A DNA stretch of 13,491 nt from Candidatus Bathyarchaeota archaeon (lineage in GTDB: Archaea > Thermoproteota > Bathyarchaeia > Bathyarchaeales > Bathycorpusculaceae), in NCBI GenBank assembly GCA_030630585.1, contig DAOVMU010000015.1:1-13491 (forward strand), given 5' to 3'. Below the pieces are notes generated by a model. That model saw only the letters and a program-made list of their open reading frames with translations. It was not told where the DNA came from and did not search any database. Below, one piece after another: positions 6,602 to 12,924 of this stretch (position 1 is the stretch's first letter; each line of letters begins with the position of its first letter). Made by a program: the position numbers and the translations under genes.

Positions 6602-7834
6602 GGAAATTGCCAGGTGAGCGAACACTTTCGCGTCATTAACGATGTTTTCTATTTTCGCATACTCATTTGGTTGATGGGCCATCTCATCTATCGTGCTCCA
6701 AACAACTGCTGGAACCTCTATTTTTCGGAAGAAAGCGGCGCACGTTCCCCCGCCAATTCCTCCAACTTTCGACTCTATTCCTCTGACTTTCTTAATTGCT
6801 TCTTTTAACATGAGAACTACCTTCGAGTTGGCATCGGTTGGTTTTGGAGCCACACCTTTATGTAATACTTCAATTTTTATTTGTGCTCCAGTCTTTCTCT
6901 CAAACTTTTCGGAGAGTCTGTGAACGTCATTCAATATTTCTTCCAAGTTGTAGCTTGGCAGTACTCGACAGTCAAAATGGACTATATCTTCTCCGGGAAT
7001 TATGTTTACTGCATCAACGTTTTTCTCCTTCTTTGTGGGTTCAAAGGTGCTTTCCGGTGGGTCAAAATAGTCGTTTTTAAGGGAATACTTCTCGTGCAAC
7101 ATTTTGTCTAAGGCAGAAGCGTATTCCATTCCTATGCGGTGGGCGTTCAAGCCCTTATTAGGTCTGCTGGCGTGGGTCTGTTTTCCAATTGTGCGTATTC
7201 TAAACCATAAGCCACTTTTTTCAGCTATCTCTATAAAACTTCCATTCTCGTTCCCGCTGTCAGGCACAACTATCAAGTCGTCTTTTTTGAAGAGTCCTTG
7301 CTTTATGAGGTGTTGAATTCCATATGTGCTTCCCTGTTCCTCATCAGCAACAAAGGCTAAAACTATTGTTCTTTTCGGCTTTATACCTAATTTTTTCAGA
7401 GTTTTAACCGCGGAAATGGATGCAATCATAGATTGCCCATTATCCTCGCTGCCACGTCCATAAATCCGCCCTTCTTGAATTATTGGTTCAAAGGGTTTTG
7501 TAACTGTCCAAAGAGACTTTTCTCCTGGTGGAACTACGTCTAGATGTGTTATTATCCAAAGTCTTTCAGTAACGTCTTCTCCATAATAGTAGGCTACGAT
7601 GTTTGGTCTCTTTCTAGAGGGAACTCTTTCATCTTCTGCGTCGTAGTGTTCTATCTTGTCGAAGCCTAGAGGCTTTAATACTTGCATTAGTTTTTCAGCT
7701 TTCCGTAGTTCTCCTTCTCCGCCATTTTCCGGCGATATCGCGGGAACGCGAATAAGCTCCATCAAGACTTGTGTTATTTCGTTTTTCTGCTTTTCAATTT
7801 CTGAAAAGATATTTTGAGACTGCACAGGTATCAC
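6599..7834 (-). CDS. M20 family zinc metallopeptidase / DapE-ArgE-ACY1-like deacylase
   Basis: 411 residues, cytosolic (no signal peptide). Metal and catalytic residues of the M20/DapE clan are all visible: THLD (His97, Asp99), RGSEDNGQ (bridging Asp131), DEEQGS (general base Glu165, metal Glu166), VPDSG (Asp192) and MAHQPNE (His387). The lid/dimerisation domain lies at about 205-325 and includes GKQTHASRP with the substrate-contacting His221. The protein should hydrolyse an amide bond in a small peptide or N-acyl amino acid; whether dipeptide, succinyl-diaminopimelate or acetylated substrate is unresolved, and an amino-acid biosynthetic gene cluster is absent. In archaea such paralogues are often peptide-degrading carboxypeptidases. 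Start is GTG 7834 (another GTG at 7825); there is no ATG or clear Shine-Dalgarno site. Confidence 0.88.
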   Translation of the reverse strand: MIPVQSQNIFSEIEKQKNEITQVLMELIRVPAISPENGGEGELRKAEKLMQVLKPLGFDKIEHYDAEDERVPSRKRPNIVAYYYGEDVTERLWIITHLDVVPPGEKSLWTVTKPFEPIIQEGRIYGRGSEDNGQSMIASISAVKTLKKLGIKPKRTIVLAFVADEEQGSTYGIQHLIKQGLFKKDDLIVVPDSGNENGSFIEIAEKSGLWFRIRTIGKQTHASRPNKGLNAHRIGMEYASALDKMLHEKYSLKNDYFDPPESTFEPTKKEKNVDAVNIIPGEDIVHFDCRVLPSYNLEEILNDVHRLSEKFERKTGAQIKIEVLHKGVAPKPTDANSKVVLMLKEAIKKVRGIESKVGGIGGGTCAAFFRKIEVPAVVWSTIDEMAHQPNEYAKIENIVNDAKVFAHLAIS

Positions 7835-7923
7835 ATCTGAAATTACAAAAATACAATTGTCGTATCAGCCTTTTTAGCATTTTGCCGAGGCAATGGAAGC
7901 GAAATCTTAGAAGTTGGCAGTTA

Positions 7924-8880
7924 CTAGCCTAATTCTTGTAGAGCCCTCAGTCGTTTAACTAGGTTTGGGTGTGTTGAAAAGACTTCAACGATCCTGTCCA
8001 TTGTTGTTATCTTCCGTGATAGAACATTTTGAACCAATTTTTGATCGCTTGAAACTGATACATGCGATAATGTCATGGAGTCTGTTTCTGCACGATCTGG
8101 ATCAGCGATGAACAGGGCCTTGAAAGCGTTAAGCTGCTGTGTTTTCTTCTTGTTTCTTCTCGCATTTCTGGTTGCGTGAACTATTTTCGCTAGGCCTTCT
8201 GAGAGTTTTCGCGGGCCATCATCAACAATTGCAATGCTATGTCTATCAGCGTAATATTCGCGTAATCTACTTAGATAGAGTATAAACATGTTTAGAATCC
8301 ATGAGAAAATCATGAAACCTATACCCAATAACGCGGTTCCGCCGCCTCCATTTCGTCGTCTGCCGTACATGGACAGCATAAGTGAAAAACCTATGAAGTA
8401 GAGTATTGCAGGCAATATAGAAACAAACATCATTATCTGTACGTCCTTGTGCTTTAGATGTCCAAGCTCATGCCCAATAACTGCTTCAACTTCCTCATAC
8501 TCCAGCGTCTTCAATAAACCATCAGTGACTGCCACGCGATTTCCAGCTATTGGAGATCCATATGCAAACGCGTTTGGAATCGGAATTTGTGCAAGCATAA
8601 GCCGCGGCTTTTTTATTCCGCTTTTTCTGCTTAGGTTTTCAACCGTTTCGTGAAGTTTTGGGTTCTCATGTTCAGGAATCTCTCGCACACGATAAAGAGC
8701 ATCAATGATGTAAGGAGAAATTAACCATTGAAAAATATTAAACGCCACAATTAAAATGCCTAGAGTTATCAGACTTAAAGAGCTCATCAGACTTAGAATT
8801 ACAGTGAAAAATAGTGTTGATAAGCCGATTATTATTGCTAGGGTTCCAACCATGGATAACCGTAGTTTCCAAAGGCTCAT
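7924..8880 (-). CDS. htpX: HtpX-like M48 membrane metalloprotease
   Basis: Integral-membrane zinc endopeptidase of the HtpX/Ste24 clan, which degrades misfolded membrane proteins. 318 residues from ATG 8880. Two N-terminal hydrophobic segments (about 10-33 and 34-57), then the cytosolic catalytic part: PIPNAFAYGSP (101-111), AVTDGLL, the zinc motif GHELGHLKHKD with HELGH at 137-141, two further hydrophobic segments (about 148-170 and 182-203), and the third zinc ligand Glu208 in LREYYADRH. The C-terminus HPNLVKRLRALQE is typical. Start choice: a TATA box at 8919-8926 predicts transcription from about 8897, and GAGG lies 8 nt before ATG 8880; the longer TTG 8898 would sit on the transcript's first base. 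Confidence 0.93.
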   Translation of the reverse strand: MSLWKLRLSMVGTLAIIIGLSTLFFTVILSLMSSLSLITLGILIVAFNIFQWLISPYIIDALYRVREIPEHENPKLHETVENLSRKSGIKKPRLMLAQIPIPNAFAYGSPIAGNRVAVTDGLLKTLEYEEVEAVIGHELGHLKHKDVQIMMFVSILPAILYFIGFSLMLSMYGRRRNGGGGTALLGIGFMIFSWILNMFILYLSRLREYYADRHSIAIVDDGPRKLSEGLAKIVHATRNARRNKKKTQQLNAFKALFIADPDRAETDSMTLSHVSVSSDQKLVQNVLSRKITTMDRIVEVFSTHPNLVKRLRALQELG

Positions 8881-8918
8881 TCTTGTATCCTCAACCAATG
8901 TTCACGGAACAAAAGTGA

Positions 8919-8969
8919 CTTATATCCTTTACTACCTTGTATTTTACATTGCTATATATAATGTAAAAT
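8919..8969 (-). promoter_or_regulatory. htpX: htpX promoter with upstream 10-bp-arm inverted repeat
   Basis: TATA box GGATATAAG (minus strand, 8919-8927) predicts a start near 8897, 17 nt before ATG 8880. Fourteen bp upstream of the box is ATTTTACATT (8941-8950), spacer GCTATATAT, AATGTAAAAT (8960-8969): two perfect 10-bp arms. It is a plausible dimeric regulator site; the A/T-only spacer could also be a TATA element. Confidence 0.5.
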
Positions 8970-9030
8970 GCGCTGCGTCGCCTTATTATGGAGGAACGTG
9001 GCAGATGTTCTATAAGATAGTACCTTTAAT

Positions 9031-9040
9031 GCTTAAATAC
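9031..9040 (+). promoter_or_regulatory. Candidate TATA box for the decayed secreted-protein frame
   Basis: GCTTAAATAC on the plus strand ends 33 bp before ATG 9074, so transcription would begin near 9061. It supports the idea that the frame at 9074 was once a real gene, but A/T-rich words are common here. Confidence 0.3.
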
Positions 9041-9073
9041 AAGAGAGATTGTTGCTGCAATTAGCGCGACTAA

Positions 9074-9316
9074 ATGAAAATGACATATGCTCTAGCAGTA
9101 GTTTCGTTTCTAGTTTTGACACTATCTTCTATCACAACGCTCCTTTAAACGTTGATGTTAACGTTGAATATCCCCCAAATATTGCAGAGTCAGAATCAAA
9201 TAATAACTGCAACAATCAACGAAAGAGGAAAAGGTGTATTGCTCGTAAGCGCGCGCAGCCCCTCCTCTATGATAAAGAGACATCAAGAACTCACGAACAC
9301 CCTCCAGATCCAATGA
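9074..9316 (+). pseudogene. Remnant of a small secreted or membrane protein, frame-broken
   Basis: ATG 9074 opens 24 residues, MKMTYALAVVSFLVLTLSSI plus TTLL, a textbook signal-peptide profile (basic start, long hydrophobic core), then stops at TAA 9146-9148. Straight after, frame 1 reads NVDVNVEYPPNIAESES, and the original frame then reads IITATINERGKGVLLVS before ending at TGA near 9316. Both segments look like beta strands of an extracellular Ig-like domain. I infer a secreted protein gene broken by two small indels. The alternative is a genuine 24-residue hydrophobic peptide and chance downstream. Confidence 0.35.
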
Positions 9317-9358
9317 ATCAAGCACTCGTTTAATACTCAAAGCTTCTTCCTAACATAA

Positions 9359-9586
9359 GGTAACTCAAACAACAAATCAATTTCTAAACAGCCTACGCGC
9401 TATTGGTTCAAGGCAAAGGATGTCTTACTTTTCGATACGGGACTCGCCAACAGCTCTATCCATGCGTATGAGTTTAAAAGAAGATTGGACGCTGAGGAGC
9501 TGAAAGAGCTATTAAAGAAGTATGGTCAGGGAAGAAGCTGGAGGCTATTGAAGGATATGGAGGGGGATATGGAATATTATATCTAA
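9359..9586 (+). pseudogene. Orphan 75-codon open frame lacking a start codon
   Basis: Open from just after a TAA (9356-9358) to TAA 9584-9586 with no ATG, GTG or TTG until a TTG near 9485. The translation looks like true protein: YWFKAKDVLLFDTGLANSS, then HAYEFKRRLDAEELKELLKK and a C-terminal WRLLKDMEGDMEYYI. It is probably the 3' end of a gene whose 5' part was lost, in the same frame as the remnant at 9074 but separated by stops. I do not recognise the family. Confidence 0.4.
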
Positions 9587-9626
9587 CTCAATCTCATAGA
9601 AAAGCAGAAAAGCGTCAAGACAATTG

Positions 9627-9640
9627 AAAAAAGAGGAAGC
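9627..9640 (-). terminator. Weak T-tract terminator candidate after topoisomerase IB
   Basis: The minus strand reads CTTCCTCTTTTTTC, with six T at 9627-9632, about 68 nt after the topoisomerase stop. No stem precedes it. Confidence 0.25.
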
Positions 9641-9699
9641 TGCGGGAGACATCGCCACTTTTTTGTTAAGCGCGCGTGCTATGTGAGGAGACAACTTTT

Positions 9700-11496
9700 C
9701 TAGCTCTTTTTCGGAGGTGTCGCCTCGGTTTCGACCCAGCTGAACTTTCTCTGGAGGGCTTTCGGGTAGTATCGCTTCCAGTCGTAGTCGACTTGTTTTC
9801 CCCATTTATGATAGATTCTGGGGTCGATATAGCTTTTGAGAGATGTTGTGAGGTTGTAATCGCAGGTTTCCTTCTGGGCATCTATCTTGAGCTTCAGGTT
9901 GCCTATCGCCGCTTTGTCACGTTGCCTTCGACTGTCCAGTCTTTGCCTTAGCTTCTCCATCTGTTCTACATGCTTTGTCTTGAGTGACTTCAATCGTTGC
10001 TTTTGCAGAGTCACGGCTTTTCGCTTAAGGCTAATGCGTTTTTTCAGGGCGCGGATGGTTTTACCTTGTTTCTTCCTGTTAGAGAGCTGCCTACGATAAG
10101 CTTCTAGCTTCTCCTTCATCGCCTTCAGCTTTTCCTCCTGCTTTTTCAGCGTCTCTCTGTATCTCTCTTCCCGCATCTTAGATTTCTGCTTCAACTTGTT
10201 TTGAGCTTCCTTCGCCCAGTTTTTAAGAGCCTTGAGGCGGTCCTTCTTCTTTTCCAAAGATGATTTCCAAGTTTTGGGAATGGTACGCCGGTGGTTGCAG
10301 ACCTTGGCGGCTTCGAGGTTGGCCATCGTGGCGACATGCTTCTTGAGATATTCGGGATCTTCAAGTTTGACGGGAGCTTTTTCCAACTTGATTTCGACGG
10401 CTTTGGATCCATAGTAAGTACGGAAGACCTTTGCTGAAAGTCCAGTCGTCACTTCATCGAGGAATTCGCTCACATGTTTTGAGCCGATGCCATCGAAAAG
10501 GGTGGACATCGAGTTCGCTGCGAACTCCTTGAGGTTTCTAATGACGTTATCTGGAAGTTTCACCCTGAAGACATGAGGCACAGAGTCCTTTCCAAGAAAG
10601 TTGAAGGTTACAGTGCCGTCACCGTTGGAACTCACATGCTCTGGTCGGAGGGTTGAGGCGCCAACTGTGTCCGCTTCGTCAGGATCCTTCTCGTCGCCGA
10701 CTCTGATCTTAAGTTTGTTAATAAGAAAACAAACGGTGGCCACTTTCCTGCGTCTTGGATCGTTGGCGTTGAGGTTTCGCTTGATGTGCTTTTGGACTTG
10801 GACAATGTTTCTGCGAAGCTCCCTTGCTTTGTCATATTTCTCGATGTCCTTCCTCTGCTTCATGATGCTGGAGTCGGAAAACCAAACATATTTAATCTTA
10901 CCAGCAAGTTTATCCCGCCATCGTGCGATCCACATGGTGTCAGGCTGCCAGACGATAGCCTTCCATTTGCCCGGCGGTTTAGGGGCATCTGGTGAGAGGT
11001 TAAGCTCGACATCTTCCTCGCGAGGTCCCTCCTTCCAGCGACCCCTCAAGGGGTGATTTCCTCGACCAATGAAGATCGAACTGGGTTCGACGACATAGTT
11101 GGCCACCTCCAACTGGACACCGTTAACCGAAGCATATCCAAAGCGGTTCTTATTGATCTCCCTCTGGACTTTCCTCTGAGTCGCCAGTTGTTTCTTCTCC
11201 TCTCTAGAGAGATTTGCCTTCCTAACTCGTTCCCTTTCAACGATAGAAAGGATCTCGGAGTAGTCGACATCGCCAGGCTTGACTTTAATGCCAAGTTTCT
11301 TTGAGAAGTTATTGTGGAAGTTCTTAGTGAAGACGGAGTCCTCAACATAAGGAGTCCCTACTTTTTTAGCCCATGCGACAGCCATCTCTTCCTGCTCCGA
11401 TGTTAGCTTGATCTTCTTCTTCCTTACTTGGACTGTGAGACCTTTTCCTTGGTATCGGGGTGGAACTAGGACGCCGTTATGGTGTAGTTGTTTCAT
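9700..11496 (-). CDS. Eukaryote-type DNA topoisomerase IB
   Basis: Relaxes supercoils through a 3'-phosphotyrosine intermediate without ATP. It follows human Top1 from the core N-terminus (HHNGVLVPPRYQ; VFTKNFHNNFSKK; FIGRGNHPLRGRWK; IKYVWFSDSS) through LRVGNEK-like KIRVGDEKDPDEADTVG and LGKDSV, SAKVFRTY, CNHRRTIPKTW, to the C-terminal SYIDPRI and LQRKFSW. In this 598-residue model the catalytic set is Arg265, Lys303, Arg359, His402 and Tyr556, matching human R488, K532, R590, H632 and Y723. Between His and Tyr lies a Lys/Arg-rich coiled-coil linker giving a 154-residue spacing (91 in human). Start at ATG 11496, with a TATA box about 29 bp upstream; the open frame extends to ATG 11607, but those 37 residues lie across TATA-like elements and look non-coding. 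GC is higher than in its neighbours (about 49% against 40%, spot counts). Confidence 0.96.
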   Translation of the reverse strand: MKQLHHNGVLVPPRYQGKGLTVQVRKKKIKLTSEQEEMAVAWAKKVGTPYVEDSVFTKNFHNNFSKKLGIKVKPGDVDYSEILSIVERERVRKANLSREEKKQLATQRKVQREINKNRFGYASVNGVQLEVANYVVEPSSIFIGRGNHPLRGRWKEGPREEDVELNLSPDAPKPPGKWKAIVWQPDTMWIARWRDKLAGKIKYVWFSDSSIMKQRKDIEKYDKARELRRNIVQVQKHIKRNLNANDPRRRKVATVCFLINKLKIRVGDEKDPDEADTVGASTLRPEHVSSNGDGTVTFNFLGKDSVPHVFRVKLPDNVIRNLKEFAANSMSTLFDGIGSKHVSEFLDEVTTGLSAKVFRTYYGSKAVEIKLEKAPVKLEDPEYLKKHVATMANLEAAKVCNHRRTIPKTWKSSLEKKKDRLKALKNWAKEAQNKLKQKSKMREERYRETLKKQEEKLKAMKEKLEAYRRQLSNRKKQGKTIRALKKRISLKRKAVTLQKQRLKSLKTKHVEQMEKLRQRLDSRRQRDKAAIGNLKLKIDAQKETCDYNLTTSLKSYIDPRIYHKWGKQVDYDWKRYYPKALQRKFSWVETEATPPKKS

Positions 11497-11520
11497 CTGC
11501 GTTTTTCGCCTGAATGGTTT

Positions 11521-11596
11521 TCTTATACGGAAGTGTAGAGGACTTAAACCTTGCTTCTTATAAGTACACATCATGAAGCTTCTCATGTATAAAAAC
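11521..11596 (-). promoter_or_regulatory. Topoisomerase IB promoter region with three TATA-like boxes
   Basis: On the minus strand, TTTTTATACATG (about 11585-11596), CTTATAAGAAG (about 11555-11565) and CCGTATAAGA (11521-11530) follow one another. The last is centred about 29 bp before ATG 11496, so a leaderless message is predicted. The others could serve as alternative starts with leaders of roughly 40 and 70 nt. Confidence 0.45.
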
Positions 11597-11745
11597 ATCT
11601 CCAACATCCTTCAATACATGGATTAATTACAGGTCTGTTTCTAATGAGAAACCATATGGGAGAAGCAGGGAGTCATGTATGATAAAGGTCTCAGAACTGA
11701 CGCAAAAAGGGGATTTCGGCATTAACTATGTAAAAGGATAAGCAT

Positions 11746-11793
11746 CCTTTTAAGGAAGATTCTATACTCGTTCTAAACGAAGAATCGAGGTGG
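11746..11793 (+). promoter_or_regulatory. aIF1A operon promoter, leader hairpin and strong Shine-Dalgarno site
   Basis: CCTTTTAAGG (11746-11755), itself a perfect palindrome, is a TATA-like box predicting a start near 11776. GATTCT (11758-11763) pairs with AGAATC (11781-11786) around an inner CGTT/AACG (11769-11772 and 11776-11779). GAGGTGG at 11787-11793 lies 4 nt before TTG 11798 and decides that start. Confidence 0.5.
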
Positions 11794-11797
11794 CCAG

Positions 11798-12103
11798 TTG
11801 GGTAAGAAGAAGGTCATAAGCGAAGAAGAATTAGCTGAAATGGTGCTTCCAGCTGCAACCGATGTTTTAGGTGTAGCTGTCAAACTGCTTGGTTTTGATC
11901 GTGTTCTGGTTAAGTGTCAAGACGGACATGAACGTTTATGTCGTATACGTGGTAAGTTGAAAAGACGTGTTTGGGTACGTGAAGGAGATGTTGTTTTGGT
12001 TTCTCCTTGGGATTTTCAGTCTGATAAGCGTGGAGACATTTTTTGGCGCTACAGGCGTTCTCAGGCAGAACTGCTTCGTAAAAAGGGGTGTTTAACCATC
12101 TGA
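11798..12103 (+). CDS. Translation initiation factor aIF1A
   Basis: Archaeal homologue of eIF1A and bacterial IF1. It binds the small ribosomal subunit A site and helps place initiator tRNA. 101 residues forming a single S1-like OB fold: VLGVAVKLLGFDRVLVKCQDG (23-43), then RLCRIRGKLKRRVWVREGD (46-64) with the basic RNA-binding loop, DVVLVSPWDFQ, and GDIFWRYRRSQAELL, which closes the fold with a helix. Length is normal. The start is TTG 11798, set by a strong GAGGTGG just upstream; no ATG lies in frame near it. First gene of the operon with RIO1 (23 bp gap) and the KH protein, an order widely conserved in archaea. Confidence 0.95.
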   Translation: MGKKKVISEEELAEMVLPAATDVLGVAVKLLGFDRVLVKCQDGHERLCRIRGKLKRRVWVREGDVVLVSPWDFQSDKRGDIFWRYRRSQAELLRKKGCLTI

Positions 12104-12126
12104 TTCGTATGAATGGAGAAGGGTAA

Positions 12127-12924
12127 GTGTCTTTTCGGAAACACGTTGAAAAAAGGCTTGATAGACAAGAAAAGGCTTATGAAACTGAGCGGTTAATGAA
12201 GGAAAAGCGAAGCGAAGAATATGAAGTCTTGGAAGAAGTTTTTGACCGTTCAACACTGATGGTGATTTACGACTTTCTAAACAAGGGCATTATAGATGAA
12301 ATTCACGGCGTAGTTAAAGCTGGAAAAGAATCACGTGTCTATTGGGGAAAAGACAAGCAAGGAAAAGAACTGGCAATAAAAATATACTTAACTGTCTCAG
12401 CTGAATTCCGTAAAGGCATGCTCAAATACATAGAAGGAGACCGGAGATTCAAAGGAGTAAGACGTGACACCCGCTCCTTAGTCTTTGCTTGGGCTCAAAA
12501 AGAATTCAGGAATCTCGAACAGGCCACAACCGCAAAAGTCAGGGTTCCAAAGCCAATTGCCGTGAAAAAAAACGTCCTAATCATGGAGTTTATAGGGAAA
12601 AACGGGATAAGCGCTCCTTCCATGAAGGAACAGCATCCAAAGAGTCCTGAGAAAACCTATAAACCCCTTCTGGTTTGTGTAAAGCGGCTTTATCGTAAGG
12701 CAGGTCTTGTCCACGGAGACTTAAGTGAATACAATATCATGATTTGGAGAGGTCGCATAGTGTTGTTTGACGTTTCACAGGCTGTTCCACTTAGCCATCC
12801 CCTAGCAGACTCGCTTCTGCTCAGAGATTTAAAAAACATAAATGGATATTTCCACCGATTAGGCGTTGAAGTTCTCTCAATCGAGGAATGTTATAAGAAG
12901 GTTACAGGCCATGACAAAAGCTAG
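12127..12924 (+). CDS. rio1: RIO1-type serine/threonine kinase/ATPase
   Basis: Atypical protein kinase of ribosome biogenesis; in archaea and eukaryotes RIO1 acts in late maturation of the small subunit. 265 residues. A charged N-terminal helix (1-35) precedes the RIO domain: nucleotide loop KAGKESRVYWG (64-74), invariant Lys85 in AIKIYLT, hinge IMEFIG (152-157), catalytic loop HGDLSEYN (196-203) with Asp198 and Asn203, metal Asp215 in LFDVSQAV. The signature and the LPDSLLLRDL-like tail (PLADSLLLRDLKNI) favour RIO1 over RIO2, as there is no N-terminal winged helix. GTG start with GGAGAAGGG just upstream. Its 3' end overlaps the KH gene by 14 bp, suggesting coupled translation. Confidence 0.95.
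   Translation: MSFRKHVEKRLDRQEKAYETERLMKEKRSEEYEVLEEVFDRSTLMVIYDFLNKGIIDEIHGVVKAGKESRVYWGKDKQGKELAIKIYLTVSAEFRKGMLKYIEGDRRFKGVRRDTRSLVFAWAQKEFRNLEQATTAKVRVPKPIAVKKNVLIMEFIGKNGISAPSMKEQHPKSPEKTYKPLLVCVKRLYRKAGLVHGDLSEYNIMIWRGRIVLFDVSQAVPLSHPLADSLLLRDLKNINGYFHRLGVEVLSIEECYKKVTGHDKS

Larger units (their letters stand above)
8970..9699. other. About 730 bp without an intact gene; decayed coding material
   Basis: Between the htpX promoter and the topoisomerase stop codon. It contains a short signal-peptide-like frame with broken continuation (9074-9316, +), an open frame with no start codon (9359-9586, +), a weak minus-strand frame (9158-9340) and a 10-bp direct repeat TAAGCGCGCG at 9246-9255 and 9667-9676. 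I read it as a region where one or more genes have been lost. Confidence 0.5.
11497..11797. other. 301-bp divergent promoter region, topoisomerase IB and aIF1A
   Basis: Holds the minus-strand topoisomerase boxes, the plus-strand aIF1A promoter, and a small hairpin GTTTCT-AATG-AGAAAC (11637-11652). Box C/D-like words (ATGATA, ACTGA around 11679-11702) do not form a full guide RNA. No other gene seen. Confidence 0.55.

Noticed and set aside
7868..7900. Small palindrome TTGCCGAGGCAA between htpX and the M20 gene as a terminator
   Set aside because: A two-base loop and no T-run follows on the transcribed strand.
9158..9340. 60-codon minus-strand frame starting SIKRVLDSLDLEGVREF
   Set aside because: The first half looks somewhat protein-like and has AGGA near its TTG, but the second half is Cys/Tyr-rich filler and it overlaps the plus-strand remnant; too weak to call.
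9400..9425. GGTTCAAGG resembling a tRNA T-loop
   Set aside because: No pairing stems or CCA-side acceptor around it; the bases belong to the open frame at 9359-9586.
9545..9805. 86-codon minus-strand frame across the topoisomerase 3' end
   Set aside because: Out of frame with the conserved C-terminus that carries the catalytic Tyr; shadow.
10601..11056. 151-codon open frame on the plus strand inside the topoisomerase gene
   Set aside because: Antisense shadow of a strongly conserved coding region; Ser/Leu-rich composition mirrors the Lys/Glu-rich gene on the other strand.
11670..11705. Box C/D-like words (ATGATA, ACTGA) suggesting a guide RNA
   Set aside because: Only imperfect C and D boxes, no C'/D' pair and no K-turn stem; common by chance in A/T-rich DNA.
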